From positions 1 through 64,000 of the forward strand of contig NZ_JACJSI010000011.1 in NCBI RefSeq assembly GCF_014698065.1: a DNA stretch of 64,000 nt, read 5' to 3'. Positions 37,661-47,542 of the stretch are shown piece after piece (the stretch's first letter is position 1; each line of letters starts with the position of its first letter). The position numbers and the translations under genes were made by a program. The notes beneath the pieces are model-generated. The model saw only the letters and a program-made list of their open reading frames with translations, was not told the DNA's origin and did not search any database. The DNA comes from Nostoc flagelliforme FACHB-838 (GTDB taxonomy: Bacteria; Cyanobacteriota; Cyanobacteriia; Cyanobacteriales; Nostocaceae).

Positions 37661-37700
37661 TAAGTTCACACCGAAAAGTGTAAACTTGGTGAGGTCTTTT
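37652..37700 (+). terminator. Riboswitch expression-platform terminator
   Basis: GACCTTCACTAAGTTCACAC pairs with GTGTAAACTTGGTGAGGTC around a GAAAA-type loop, followed by TTTT. The left arm shares GACCTTCAC with the aptamer's 3' strand. Ligand-bound aptamer and terminator are therefore mutually exclusive: Mn2+ should switch the gene on. Confidence 0.82.
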
Positions 37701-37751
37701 GGTTCTCATCAAGCTTCACATCGGTAAACGATTTTTCAGGAGCTTGAGAGA

Positions 37752-38372
37752 GTGTTAACAGCTTTTACCGCAGGTTTATTATTAATTACAGTTTCAGAAC
37801 TAGGCGATAAAACATTTTTTATTGCTGTGATTTTGGCAATGCACCACCCTCGACGGCTGGTATTTATAGGTGTGACAGCTGCTTTGGCGGCGATGACAAT
37901 CCTTTCGGTGATATTTGGACAAGCGGTATCTTTTTTACCAAAAGTTTTTATTCATTACGCTGAAATAGCTTTATTTGCTGCCTTTGGTATCAAGCTGTTG
38001 TATGACGCTAGTAAGATGTCTAGCGCTGCTTGTGATACAGAAGTTGTACAAGAAGCGGAAGCTGCGGTAAAACAAGCCGATTTGCAATTGCCAAAACAAA
38101 AGACTGGGTTGGCAATTGTCATAGAAGCCTTTGCGTTGACATTTATGGCAGAGTGGGGCGATCGCACCCAAATTGCCACCATTGCCCTAGCAGCAGGTAA
38201 TGATCCCATTGGAGTGACAATAGGTGCAATTTTAGGACATGCCATTTGTGCTGCGATCGCAGTTATTGGCGGCAAAATGATTGCCGGACGCATTTCTGAA
38301 CGTCAACTCACCTTTGTTGGCGGATGCCTGTTTTTAGTCTTTGGCATCGTTGCTGCCGTTGAGGGAACGTGA
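37752..38372 (+). CDS. TMEM165/GDT1 family manganese exporter
   Basis: A 206-residue, six-helix membrane protein starting at the GTG at 37752. Each half has the family signature E-x-G-D-[KR]-[TS]: ELGDKTFFIA (about 16-25) and EWGDRTQIATIA. A cytoplasmic loop of about 50 residues joins the halves. Cyanobacterial members (Mnx) export Mn2+ to the thylakoid lumen or periplasm and prevent toxicity. The Mn2+ riboswitch directly upstream strongly supports this function here. No partner gene follows on the same strand. Confidence 0.92.
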   Translation: MLTAFTAGLLLITVSELGDKTFFIAVILAMHHPRRLVFIGVTAALAAMTILSVIFGQAVSFLPKVFIHYAEIALFAAFGIKLLYDASKMSSAACDTEVVQEAEAAVKQADLQLPKQKTGLAIVIEAFALTFMAEWGDRTQIATIALAAGNDPIGVTIGAILGHAICAAIAVIGGKMIAGRISERQLTFVGGCLFLVFGIVAAVEGT

Positions 38373-38418
38373 GGAGTAGGCGGAGCAGGGAGAGAAAAAT
38401 AATAACCAATCCCCATTA

Positions 38419-38442
38419 CCCCTTATCCCCAGAGGGGCCCCA
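38419..38442. repeat. Short GC-rich dispersed repeat
   Basis: CCCCTTATCCCCAGAGGGGC in the spacer between the Mn exporter and TPR genes. The same sequence recurs at about 53534-53556, and its complement near 53393-53414. Confidence 0.65.
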
Positions 38443-38458
38443 CCTTCCCCAATCCCCA

Positions 38459-39352
38459 TCATTTAGGCTTACTTTCGACTGAAGGCGAGGGAGATGCAGC
38501 AGGATTAGGAATAGGAGAAACTGTTGCTGCCTTATTAATTTCGTCTCTGTACTGAGCAGGTGCTAAAGCTGCGGCACTATCAAACAAAGGTTTTGCATCT
38601 GCATCTTTGCCCTGTTGTTTTAGGAGCATGGCTTTTGCCACAACCGGGCGAAAATCTTTGGGATCTTTCTTAATTGCCTCGTCATATACAGAGCTAGCTT
38701 GAGCGTAGCGTTTCTGGGAAGCGTGAACAGAACCTAATAGTACCTGCACGGCTACTGTATCGACACTTCCAGGCTGAATTGTATTTGCTTGGGCTGCATT
38801 AGAAAGGGTTTCTTGCAACAAACCAATGGCTGCTTCCGGGCGTTGCTGACTAATCAACAGAGCCACCATTCCTTGCAAAGCCTTCAAATCGCCTGGTTTT
38901 GTAGACAAAATCGAGCGATAAGCTTGAGCGGCTCCTTCGCGATCGCCAATTTGCTGTTTAGCTTGAGCTAGTAGCACTGAATATTCTGATTGTTCAGGAT
39001 TCAGCTTGGCTAGCTTTTCTAGAGGTTCAATCACAACTTGAATATCAGCTGGTTTAACCTCACTTTTTTCTTTTTGGCTCAGTAGTTGCAGCCGCGCCTG
39101 TAATAGTCCCTTAAGGGCAGTCTGATTTTCTGGTTCCCGTTGCAAAACCTGTTCATAACCCCGTGCTTCGTCTTCCAGTTTTGATTTTTGGTCAGCGGAA
39201 GTCAAACTGCCTCTGGTGCTAGCAGGATTCTGATTTGAGGGTGGCGTATTATTAAATGCTCCAATGATGGGAATCACCGAAACACCCACAAAAGCAAGAA
39301 TTGCCAGCGCCAAGATGACTTGAACTATCCAACGATTGCGTGTTTGAGACAC
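38459..39352 (-). CDS. Tetratricopeptide repeat protein, membrane-anchored
   Basis: A 297-residue protein. An N-terminal membrane helix (WIVQVILALAILAFVGVSVI) anchors it, followed by a low-complexity linker and four or five TPR-like helical pairs, for example EQSEYSVLLAQAKQQIGDRE, AYRSILSTKPGDLKALQGMV and ASSVYDEAIKKDPKDFRPVV. The C-terminus is Pro/Ser-rich. It is probably a scaffold on the membrane; partner unknown. It converges with the Mn exporter gene. Confidence 0.85.
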   Translation of the reverse strand: MSQTRNRWIVQVILALAILAFVGVSVIPIIGAFNNTPPSNQNPASTRGSLTSADQKSKLEDEARGYEQVLQREPENQTALKGLLQARLQLLSQKEKSEVKPADIQVVIEPLEKLAKLNPEQSEYSVLLAQAKQQIGDREGAAQAYRSILSTKPGDLKALQGMVALLISQQRPEAAIGLLQETLSNAAQANTIQPGSVDTVAVQVLLGSVHASQKRYAQASSVYDEAIKKDPKDFRPVVAKAMLLKQQGKDADAKPLFDSAAALAPAQYRDEINKAATVSPIPNPAASPSPSVESKPK

Positions 39353-39730
39353 AGTTTTGTCTTTCTCCTAAATTTTAATGACATTATCGTTTACACAAAT
39401 CGTAAAGTTAAAAATTTCCAAAACTTTGCGGAATACCGCCAATTGCCTGTGAATTTTATAACAATTAACTATCCACACTGCTAAAGTAAGTGATGACTTT
39501 AGGAGGAGCCGTCAGAATTGTAGCTATGATATGCTTCCGAAACTAATGTAAAGCCGCTAAATTAGACATTTAGTGTTTATACACTAAATTTAGCGCCTTT
39601 AGGATTGTCTAGAGTACCCTAATGTGACTTTGTGAAAAGCCAATATACTTTCATCAGTCGCACAAATGCTCTTTCCAGCTGCCTTTGTAAAATCCCACAA
39701 TGGGATGTGTCTCCGCCGCAAGGAGTTTTT
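39353..39730. other. Divergent intergenic region with hairpin
   Basis: A 378-bp gap between divergent genes. Positions 39555-39595 form a long imperfect inverted repeat (CGCTAAATTAGACATTTAGTG with its near complement). It could be an operator or a dispersed palindrome. Promoters for both genes should lie here. Confidence 0.4.
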
Positions 39731-40756
39731 ATGAATTCCGACCTGATGCCGTTGCCTGAATCCTCCAATTCTTCTGCCTCTAACCAGGGCCAAACTAACA
39801 TAGAGGCAGCCGCTAATGTTCATATAGCAGCTCACTCCTCTAAACCTGAAAATTCGCCTGTTAACCCCATCGAGACTGACTCAAATGGGAATTTAGTCAA
39901 TCGACAGCAACCAATTCCGCCTCCCAGTGAGCCGATGCAATATCGTGCGATCGGGTTAGTCCGGGGTCGCTATCATGCTAGCAGCGAACAATTTACTCAA
40001 GGTACACTGCTGACTACAGATGGTGTAGAACTCAATGCCGTCCTCCTAGGCCGGATTATGAGCTTAGTCAAGAATCATCTAGACTTAGAAAAAGAACATC
40101 TGTGGGTAGTGTATCCACGTACAAGACAAGAAAATGATACCTTGCACATCCAGATCGTCGGAGTTTGGGAGCCAGAAAATCTGGCTAAAAACTCAACAGA
40201 TGAGGACGAGTCAGATTTTGAGTTGCAAGAGTTACAAACACCCGATGATGGCTTATCCGAAAATTCTGAACTAAGCACAATTGCCGTAATACCCTCATCA
40301 GAAGTTGTAGATGGTGGTTTTTCTGTTCGTGGTGAAGTAGTATACCAGTCTTTTGATGCTAAAAGCTTGGTAGTCAAAATTAGGCAGGCTCCTCGCAAAT
40401 CAACTGATAAACCTAAGTATTTTAAGTTGAAATTGAGGGGTGTGCTGACCACCAAAGCAGTAGGAAAATTCTGGGACTTCCAAGCCAAGCGAGAAGCTGA
40501 TGTTTTGGTGGTAGAAAAAGCTGAGGCGATCGCTGACTTGCCCAAAAAACGCAAACCACCATTCAAAGGTGGCCCTCGTGCTGGCGGTGGCGGTGGTGCT
40601 GGTGGTAGAAAACCATTCCCCCCCAGACGCAGTGGCGAAACTCCTCGTCCCATCAAAAAAACAAGTACAGGCGGCGATCCCTCAGTGGTGTCAAAACCTA
40701 TACCAAAAACACCTACTCCTAAACCCATTAAGCGGCCGAAACCAACTCAAGAGTAG
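39731..40756 (+). CDS. Conserved cyanobacterial hypothetical protein with basic Gly/Pro-rich tail
   Basis: A 341-residue protein. The start at ATG 39731 has AAGGAG 6 nt upstream; an in-frame ATG at 39632 extends the frame by 33 residues without a good ribosome binding site. Residues 1-75 are low-complexity. The central part (YRAIGLVRGRYHASSEQFTQ to KPKYFKLKLRGVLTTKAVG) looks like a compact domain. The last 75 residues are basic with GGGGGAGGRKPF and repeated KP, consistent with nucleic-acid binding, which is inference. Family members occur across cyanobacteria, but no function is known to me. Confidence 0.75.
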   Translation: MNSDLMPLPESSNSSASNQGQTNIEAAANVHIAAHSSKPENSPVNPIETDSNGNLVNRQQPIPPPSEPMQYRAIGLVRGRYHASSEQFTQGTLLTTDGVELNAVLLGRIMSLVKNHLDLEKEHLWVVYPRTRQENDTLHIQIVGVWEPENLAKNSTDEDESDFELQELQTPDDGLSENSELSTIAVIPSSEVVDGGFSVRGEVVYQSFDAKSLVVKIRQAPRKSTDKPKYFKLKLRGVLTTKAVGKFWDFQAKREADVLVVEKAEAIADLPKKRKPPFKGGPRAGGGGGAGGRKPFPPRRSGETPRPIKKTSTGGDPSVVSKPIPKTPTPKPIKRPKPTQE

Positions 40757-40841
40757 GGAATTGGGAATTGGAGATTAGGGATTAGATTAAATATTAGGGT
40801 TCAACTAATTTTTTCTAGTTCCCATTTCCCATTCCCCACGC

Positions 40842-42011
40842 TCAAAAATCCGTCCGACGGTCTTGGGGTAGAAAAGATCGCTCCATCGGAATTGGAGAAA
40901 CTGGTTCTGTAAGGGTAAAGGTACCTGCTTCGATCCACTTTTTCAACTCTAGGGCGACTTGCCTAGAAAAAAACAAACTCGCTAAGGGGGCAGAGCGTAT
41001 TGCTTTGCCCTCAATGGTGATCCTCCCAGATTTAAGTTGAGCGTAACTCACCAAACCAAAGGTGGGACGGACGCGCCGGGGAATGGAAAAATCCACTATC
41101 GGGGCTACCAAGTCTTGATCTTGCACAGCACAGTGTTCAATTACCTGTTCATTTAATACTGGTAGTGGGACACCAACGCCTAACATCAATGAGGGGCCAT
41201 AACTTTTGAAGTAACAACCCCGCACCCAATGAGCATCCATTTGCTTGGCATCACCAATTAAAGCTAAAGTGGCGGAAGGCCCAATCGGTGTCCGATTAGC
41301 TAAACGCTTTTGTAAGGGGAAGTGTTGAGTGCCTTCCCAAGCGACATAGCCAATACCGCCGCCTAAAAAAATTCGAGTACCTATACCAACGAGTTGCAAA
41401 TCTGGGTCGTTGAGTAGGGGAGAAATAGCACCTGGGTTAGAGTAAACGGCATTCCCCAAACGCGGTTGTAAAGGGCCGAGATAGGTGAAGAGGGGGCGAT
41501 CGCCACCATTTACACCAACAATAAAATTTTGATAAAGATTGCGCGGATTGAATAAATAGAACTGATTAATTGTTTCGCTGGTGATAGTAGTTTCAAAAGT
41601 TGCTTTGGGATAACAATCTGTTACTTGTCCTTGGGCTTTTACGTGTATGGGTTTACCAGCGATCAAATCTTCGATTACATGACCACCGCCACGTTCTCTG
41701 ACTTCTTCACCATCTGTTGTCTCCACAGCCGAACTCGCACCCACATATAAATCTACTGCCCCAAAACCAGAGTATGCTGGCACACCGTCTAACCAGCAGC
41801 GACGAATTTTTATTGGGGGGTCAGTGTGTCCCAAATTGATAATTGCACCACTTGATTCCATCGGCTCAAATGTGCCAGTGGTAACTACATCAACTTCTTT
41901 AGCAGCTTTAGTAACACCGATTTCTACAACTCGTGCTTTTAATTCTTCAGTTGTCAACACTACCGCACGTTGGCGGCTGATTTTCTCGTTAATTTCTGCA
42001 ATTGTTCGCAT
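40842..42011 (-). CDS. DUF39 / homocysteine biosynthesis protein (HcyBio)
   Basis: A 389-residue DUF39 protein. Signature segments: INLGHTDPPIKIRRCWLDGV, YSGFGAVDLYVGAS, GGGHVIEDLIAGK, NLYQNFIVGVNGGDRPLFTYLG and HWVRGCYFKSYGPSLMLG with a conserved Cys. In methanogens and some bacteria this family makes homocysteine from aspartate semialdehyde and sulfide with a ferredoxin-like partner. In cyanobacteria that role is likely but not proven. There is no partner gene beside it. Length is typical. Confidence 0.85.
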   Translation of the reverse strand: MRTIAEINEKISRQRAVVLTTEELKARVVEIGVTKAAKEVDVVTTGTFEPMESSGAIINLGHTDPPIKIRRCWLDGVPAYSGFGAVDLYVGASSAVETTDGEEVRERGGGHVIEDLIAGKPIHVKAQGQVTDCYPKATFETTITSETINQFYLFNPRNLYQNFIVGVNGGDRPLFTYLGPLQPRLGNAVYSNPGAISPLLNDPDLQLVGIGTRIFLGGGIGYVAWEGTQHFPLQKRLANRTPIGPSATLALIGDAKQMDAHWVRGCYFKSYGPSLMLGVGVPLPVLNEQVIEHCAVQDQDLVAPIVDFSIPRRVRPTFGLVSYAQLKSGRITIEGKAIRSAPLASLFFSRQVALELKKWIEAGTFTLTEPVSPIPMERSFLPQDRRTDF

Positions 42012-42074
42012 CTTATCAGTACTTTAGTGTTTAGAAAATAAGGACTAAAGTCCTGATTACCAACTGGCTTACTC

Positions 42075-43217
42075 TTATTTCAAGATATCATCACCAATCG
42101 AGGGATTCTCATTTATATCTGGATTTCCTGCCGTCCAATTATCATCTGCTGCGGGAGATTCAGAAACTATAACCAATTCCCTTTCTTTTAGATGATTATT
42201 TCCCCATTCATCTAAAACATCTTTAATTAACACTTCTTGCAACCAAATCTTAGCGACAACAGTTAGAGGTAGCGCCAGAAATAATCCGAGAAATCCAAAA
42301 AAAGTAACGAAAAATAGTTGGGCAATTAAAGTTACAGCTGGCAGCAACGAAACTTGTTGCGCCATCACAATTGGCGTGATGAAATTACTTTCAACCTGTT
42401 GAATAACAAAGTATAGAATCAAGACAGCGACAACTTTCCAGGGATCATCCAACAGTGCGATCGCCATTGCTGGCACTACACTCAGCGTTGGGCCAAGGTT
42501 GGGAATTAAATTTAAAAATCCTGCTAAAATTGCTAAAGCTAGTGCTGCTTTTATACCCAAAATTGATAAGCCAATTAGACTCATCAGCGCCACTACAAAC
42601 ATCGCAATAAAAGCACCTGTAATCCATCCCTCTAGAGAGACTTCGCATTTATTTAAAATTCCTTCCACCCGCCGCCGATAAAATGAGGGGAAAAGCCGTA
42701 CAAAGACTTTGCGGTAAGCCACAGGATCGGCTAATATCATTCCTGTTAAAACCAACACTAGCAGAATCTTGAGGACAACTTCTAAAGAGCCAGATACAAA
42801 GGCGAAGGAGTTTCCCAGTACCCGATTGACGAAGGGCTGTGCTTGTTGGATGAGGCTATTGATATCTGGAATGTAAGGAACTAACTCGTCAGGGATACGA
42901 GTTCTCAGCGCGTCAAGCCAACCATTAAAGCGCCCAAACCCTTTAGGAACCTGATAGGTTAGTTCTTGAAACTGCTGTGCAAATGGCGGCACAATTAGCC
43001 AGAAAAAACCCACGACACCTGCTAAAAAGATAGCTACCGCTAGCAGGACGGCGAATCCACGCCTCATTCCAAAGCGTTGGAAGCGTTTCGCTAGCCGATT
43101 TAAGGTTGTGGCTAACACAACTGCGGCAAACATTAGCAAAAGCACTTCCCGAATTTGCCACAGGATGTATAAAGAAAGAACTATGGCGATTAAGCCGATC
43201 CATTGACCGAGGTTCAC
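42075..43217 (-). CDS. AI-2E family transporter (UPF0118)
   Basis: A 380-residue membrane protein with a GTG start at 43217. It has about eight helices, with the family's typical late motif VEGILNKCEVSLEGWITGAF and, further on, FLNLIPNLGPTLSVVPAMA and LIAQLFFVTFFGFLGLFLALP. Family members were linked to autoinducer-2 export or Na+/H+ antiport; substrate here is unknown. The C-terminal tail is acidic and variable. The small membrane protein gene 90 bp upstream is on the same strand and may share its transcript. Confidence 0.9.
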   Translation of the reverse strand: MNLGQWIGLIAIVLSLYILWQIREVLLLMFAAVVLATTLNRLAKRFQRFGMRRGFAVLLAVAIFLAGVVGFFWLIVPPFAQQFQELTYQVPKGFGRFNGWLDALRTRIPDELVPYIPDINSLIQQAQPFVNRVLGNSFAFVSGSLEVVLKILLVLVLTGMILADPVAYRKVFVRLFPSFYRRRVEGILNKCEVSLEGWITGAFIAMFVVALMSLIGLSILGIKAALALAILAGFLNLIPNLGPTLSVVPAMAIALLDDPWKVVAVLILYFVIQQVESNFITPIVMAQQVSLLPAVTLIAQLFFVTFFGFLGLFLALPLTVVAKIWLQEVLIKDVLDEWGNNHLKERELVIVSESPAADDNWTAGNPDINENPSIGDDILK

Positions 43218-43307
43218 AGGCTGACTCCCAACGGTTGGCGAGATGCAATTTTATTGTAATTAAGCTAGGTTAGCTGATTTTAGGAACTTCTGCGTAGATA
43301 GTTTGAG

Positions 43308-43499
43308 TTAATTTTGTTTCTGTGCTTGGAATCGCCACAGTAGCGCGATCGCTATAATCACAATTGGCAACAATACTATAATTAGCGCGTTGGTTGCTGT
43401 CGCCGGAATTAGTAGGCTTGGCCCTGCATACTTAATCAATACTGATAACAAAGCCGAGAGTAAAAGCAGTTTCAGAACAAATCCTAGTTGATTTTGCAT
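43308..43499 (-). CDS. Small membrane protein, hypothetical
   Basis: A 63-residue protein with two hydrophobic helices (FVLKLLLLSALLSVLIKYAG and ALIIVLLPIVIIAIALLWRF) and a basic C-terminus (QAQKQN). Its amino-acid composition and coding frame support a real gene. It lies just upstream of the AI-2E family gene on the same strand. No function recognised. Confidence 0.65.
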   Translation of the reverse strand: MQNQLGFVLKLLLLSALLSVLIKYAGPSLLIPATATNALIIVLLPIVIIAIALLWRFQAQKQN

Positions 43500-43678
43500 A
43501 AAAGTACGGCATACAAATTTTTGTGGTACACGCGAATTTGCGCTGTACCGCCCAGTTTCTACAATAAACCTACAGATACAATCCTTGTGAGTTTCACAAA
43601 AATATAATTTTTAGTACCCGCCAGGAGCGAAGGACGGGAAATTTCGGTTTGTATCTTCTCAGTTCCATGAAAAGTTTT

Positions 43679-43707
43679 AAGTGCTGCCTGAACCGCAGAC
43701 AGCACTT
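43679..43707 (-). terminator. Terminator-like hairpin
   Basis: AAGTGCTG and CAGCACTT form a stem with a short loop containing an inner CTG/CAG pair. On the minus strand it is followed by AAAACTTTT. It lies 91 nt after the stop of the glycosyltransferase gene at 43798-44790 and probably ends that transcript. Confidence 0.5.
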
Positions 43708-43797
43708 TCTGTGCAAGTAAAGCTATGCAGAAAGTAACCAGGGCACCCTTTGAGTGATTTAGAGTAAGTACAAAGGGATACCGAGTTTTCCCAAATT

Positions 43798-44790
43798 TTA
43801 TTTGCTACGAATTAACTGAGTTTTGTATCTAGTTTTAATCAACTCAGGCAATTGCCTCAAAAGTTTTTTCACTCTAGCTTGAATATACTGAGGATTTTTA
43901 GGTACACGTTTTGCTATATACCTTAATAAGGCAATTTGATAGCCAAACTTATATTTAATTGTGGAAAGTATATCAGACTTGATCTCGTTAACGGAACCTT
44001 TATTTAGGTTTTTTAACCTTGATACTTCCCGATGATATACGGGATGCTCTCCCCAAACGCAGGCAAAGTGTACAAGAGCAGGAGACACCACCTCATTGTA
44101 TTTTTGAAAACTAGATTTACCTGTAATAGCATCTATATCAAAAGAACCACGAAGACCAATAGGTGTTCGCATCATCTGGCCATAATCTTCAAACATACTT
44201 TGATTGTGTAGCATCATTGCTATACCAAAAAGACGTTCATCATTAGGCCCATCACCACGAAATTCACCAATACCTAGCTTTTTCCAGTCGCTCGAAAATT
44301 CTAGTGCTGTTTCAAAAAATGCCTTAGCAGTATCGTTTTTCTCGAAATAATAAAGACCTCCATTAAATTTAGGTAATTTTGTCAGATTAAATCGTTTGAG
44401 GATGTCATCTAATTCAACGAAGTTATCTTTATCACCTGCTCGAAGATATACATTACCTGGCACACTAAAACTTCTACCTTTAAAATCATCAAAAATAAAG
44501 TTAATATCCCTTACTGCTATGCAATCACTATCAATATAAAGTGTAGATTCAAATGGAGAGTAATCATAGACATGAAGCTTTTGTCTGACGTTAGAACCGT
44601 ATTCTTCTTTAACACTTATAACGTAATCAAAAAGTTCGAGTAACTCTTTATCATTTTGATTGTCGGTAACAATAGCGCGTGGAACATTTGGTGAATGAAG
44701 ACGTAGAGAACGCGCTAATGACTTTGCCATTTCGATATAGTAAGATGCCCCGTAAGCGTAGGTAATAATACCACGTTTTGAAATAACCAT
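43798..44790 (-). CDS. Glycosyltransferase-like protein (GT-A fold)
   Basis: A 330-residue protein resembling GT-A glycosyltransferases of the GT8 type. The N-terminus has ITYAYGASYYIEMAKSLARS, a nucleotide-sugar binding strand VPRAIVTDN, and the metal-binding motif YIDSDCIAV (DxD, about residues 86-91). FNGGLYYFEKND and GDGPNDERLFGIAM form the substrate region. The C-terminal 80 residues are basic and helical (QARVKKLLRQLPELIKTRYK), perhaps a membrane-surface contact. Acceptor and sugar unknown. It is a single gene. Confidence 0.78.
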   Translation of the reverse strand: MVISKRGIITYAYGASYYIEMAKSLARSLRLHSPNVPRAIVTDNQNDKELLELFDYVISVKEEYGSNVRQKLHVYDYSPFESTLYIDSDCIAVRDINFIFDDFKGRSFSVPGNVYLRAGDKDNFVELDDILKRFNLTKLPKFNGGLYYFEKNDTAKAFFETALEFSSDWKKLGIGEFRGDGPNDERLFGIAMMLHNQSMFEDYGQMMRTPIGLRGSFDIDAITGKSSFQKYNEVVSPALVHFACVWGEHPVYHREVSRLKNLNKGSVNEIKSDILSTIKYKFGYQIALLRYIAKRVPKNPQYIQARVKKLLRQLPELIKTRYKTQLIRSK

Positions 44791-45164
44791 TGCTTTTTCC
44801 TTAATTATCAGTATCCGAACTTTTGTTTTCTACTTGTATTACATTCTTGACAGTTCAAAGTCATAAACAATTTGTCAATCAAGTAATAGTGTTTAACATA
44901 TTGGCGAAAATAAGGGTGGAAAACACAATTTTTAAGTTAGCGATGCTTACGGTAGACTGTTGGGTGAAGCTTTATCTGAAAAAGCATCACTCATTTTTGT
45001 CTTCAAAACCCTGTGTAAGATTTAGTTTAATACTCACACACTGAGCTAATTTACAGCCTAAGTGCTATTGACAAAATTAATTTTGTTTTAGGCTGACAAG
45101 AATGCTTGCATTATAACTTACGTACTGACGAAAATCTACTGATATGCGTGAAGCTTATCTACTC
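44791..45164. other. Intergenic region
   Basis: A 374-bp stretch between two minus-strand genes. It contains the glycosyltransferase promoter region at the left and an inverted pair AAATTAATTTTGTTTTAGGC near 45075. A short plus-strand frame (73 codons) shows no coding character. Confidence 0.3.
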
Positions 45165-46937
45165 CTAACTTCGTTGCCAAATTTTAATTGTCTTATCTAA
45201 ACTCCCGCTAACCAACATCTCGCCGGAAGCTGTGAAGGCTAATGCTGTAACTATATTCCCATGACCTGTAAAAGTACCAAGCAATTCCCCAGTTTGTAGA
45301 TGCCACAACTTGATGGTTTTATCAGCACTACCGCTAGCAATTATTTGCCCATCGGGACTTAAAGCGATCGCATATACTCTATCTCTATGTCCTTTCAGAG
45401 TATGCAGTAATTCTCCAGTCTCCAAATGCCAAATTTTAATTGTTTGATCCCAGCTACCACTCACCAGCAGTTTACCATCTGCATTGATTGCTAAGGAACG
45501 AACGATGTGAGAATGACCCATGAGGGTATGCAGTGGTTGTGCATCTTTTAAACTTTTGATCCCAGTTTTGGGTAAAGTACGCCAGACTTTGATTTTGCGG
45601 TAGCTACCTGTCACCAAAGTTTCCCCGTCTCGACTTAAAACTAGAGAATGAGCAGCTGTATCATCTAAAGAAAGTGCGATCGCTACCTGGCGTTGCATCA
45701 AATCCCAAAAGAGAATTTTTCTATCATCTCCGCCTGTTGCTAACATTCTGCCATCTGGGGTGAAGGCAGCACACCGCACTACCCCATTATGTTTGTGCAA
45801 AATATCTATCAAGTCTAAAGCGCCTACGTGCCAAAGCTTAATTGTCGAATCTGCACCGCAACTCACTAAAGTCTGTCCATCGGAACTAAAAGCTAGGGAA
45901 TTGACTTCATCCACCAGCCCAGATATCACCCAAGGATACTCTGATAATGTATCTATTAATTCACCCTTGCTTAAATCCCATAGCTTCGTCTCTCCCCGAC
46001 TACCACTTGCCAATATGGGTAAGGCTTTGCCATTCTTACACCCGGAACTGAAAGCTAGACAATTAATGCCTCTGGTGTGTCCTTGCAAAGTCTGCCAGCA
46101 TTCCCAGTCACCGACTATATCCTTGAGGCAATGCTCTGATGGTAGAGTCTGTATTGTATCTACGATCGCATTCTCATTAATTAATGGCGACGTGTCTGTT
46201 TTACCAATAAGTGATTCTAAATACCAACTCAACCCCCCCGCATACAACAAGTTACTCGGATTAATGTAGAGTTTTGGTTCAGTAAGTTCAATTTGATTGG
46301 CAGGTAAAAAGCCTGTAATTATGCTCTGTTTCTCCTCGTATCCTAGCTTGTCTGTAGATGGATAAAATAAACACAGAAAAATTAATACTTGGTGCTTTCT
46401 TAAATCTTCTTGAGTAACCGACCACCTAACTTTGTTTTTCTTAATACCATTAAAACTTTCTCCATCAGCAACATAAACTTGAACACTTAGCTGAGGATTA
46501 TCTTTTAGTACATAAGAAAATTTGCTTTCGCCACACAAATTTCCCTCATCATCTAAAACCATGTTTTCCACGGTATCTTGTGATACCTTTTTTACTAACT
46601 TCCCCAAACGTTCAGTTATCACCCCATCAACAATATGCTCCCGCAAAAGATAATCTTGAGCTTGTTGTTGGAAGTGTTTGGGAAAAGGTATCGTCCAGTC
46701 GGGAGGTTCAGGATATTCAGGCGGTGTAGGCGGCGGATTTTTAGCGAGAACTTCTGCTTGTTGGCGAGAAAGCTCTTGGAGTCTAGCCAATGGCTCACCC
46801 CAAAAAGCCATAACTTCAGTGTGACAACCTTTAACTTGACTTTCCAGCAAAGATAAGTCATAGATTTTAGGTTTTTTCACACGTTGAAGGAAGTCAGCTT
46901 GTTGAGCTTTGAGTAAGCTAATCCAATCCATCTGCAT
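45165..46937 (-). CDS. WD40 repeat protein
   Basis: A 590-residue protein. Residues 1-270 are a non-repeat region starting MQMDWISLLKAQQADFLQR, with a Pro-rich stretch (NPPPTPPEYPEPPDW). The C-terminal 320 residues hold seven WD40 repeats, for example WQTLQGHTRGINCLAFSSG, VNSLAFSSDGQTLVSCGADS, VRSLAINADGKLLVSGSWDQ and DRVYAIALSPDGQIIASGSA, enough for one propeller. It is probably a protein-interaction scaffold; no enzymatic domain is seen. The last three repeats are the most regular and probably duplicated recently. Confidence 0.9.
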   Translation of the reverse strand: MQMDWISLLKAQQADFLQRVKKPKIYDLSLLESQVKGCHTEVMAFWGEPLARLQELSRQQAEVLAKNPPPTPPEYPEPPDWTIPFPKHFQQQAQDYLLREHIVDGVITERLGKLVKKVSQDTVENMVLDDEGNLCGESKFSYVLKDNPQLSVQVYVADGESFNGIKKNKVRWSVTQEDLRKHQVLIFLCLFYPSTDKLGYEEKQSIITGFLPANQIELTEPKLYINPSNLLYAGGLSWYLESLIGKTDTSPLINENAIVDTIQTLPSEHCLKDIVGDWECWQTLQGHTRGINCLAFSSGCKNGKALPILASGSRGETKLWDLSKGELIDTLSEYPWVISGLVDEVNSLAFSSDGQTLVSCGADSTIKLWHVGALDLIDILHKHNGVVRCAAFTPDGRMLATGGDDRKILFWDLMQRQVAIALSLDDTAAHSLVLSRDGETLVTGSYRKIKVWRTLPKTGIKSLKDAQPLHTLMGHSHIVRSLAINADGKLLVSGSWDQTIKIWHLETGELLHTLKGHRDRVYAIALSPDGQIIASGSADKTIKLWHLQTGELLGTFTGHGNIVTALAFTASGEMLVSGSLDKTIKIWQRS

Positions 46938-47542
46938 TCTTACGGCAAACTATTGCATACCTACGGTAAGCTATACCAATGCAATTATTCAAGTTTATAA
47001 CCTTATTAAAAATTTAGTAATGTTAGTAGTCTAATAAAACACAGCCATTAGTAGATGCTTACAGGAAAAATAAAGATTATTGCACTTAGATATTTCATGA
47101 ACTAATGCAGTTGAAGTATATAGAATTAAATGATGTCAGTCAATTCTAACGGAGATAGAGAACCAGGGCGGCCGCATCATGTCAATAAGCATACTTTATT
47201 GAGAATAGATTTAAAATCAATGTCATTAAGTTTTGCTTATTGCGAAAGTTTTAGGCGATCGCTTTGGGGCTTAAAAAATAATCAAGCTCGAAATCCTGAT
47301 TTTTTCGTTGGTTCTTAACCTTCGTTGTGATCAAGAGTAATTTAGATGCGTTTGCCCTGGATAGAGAACGAGATACTGTTTCCCTAGAAACAGTTATAGC
47401 CGCAAAGAAAAGTTTAATCTGAGAGGAATTTCAAAGGTTGCGGTAATGTTAAGTCAAGAAATACCCACACAAAATAATTTAGTGACGATGATTCTTGGGA
47501 ATATCATCTAAAATTGACATAAATAGTGAAAATTGGCTAATT
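46938..47542. other. Intergenic region
   Basis: A 605-bp stretch upstream of the WD40 gene and downstream of the next gene. A 62-codon plus-strand frame at 47130-47318 has no convincing coding features. No repeat of note or RNA recognised. Confidence 0.35.

Noticed and set aside
47130-47318. A 62-codon plus-strand frame in the gap after the WD40 gene
   Set aside because: No ribosome binding site, no recognisable motif, and composition unlike its neighbours.
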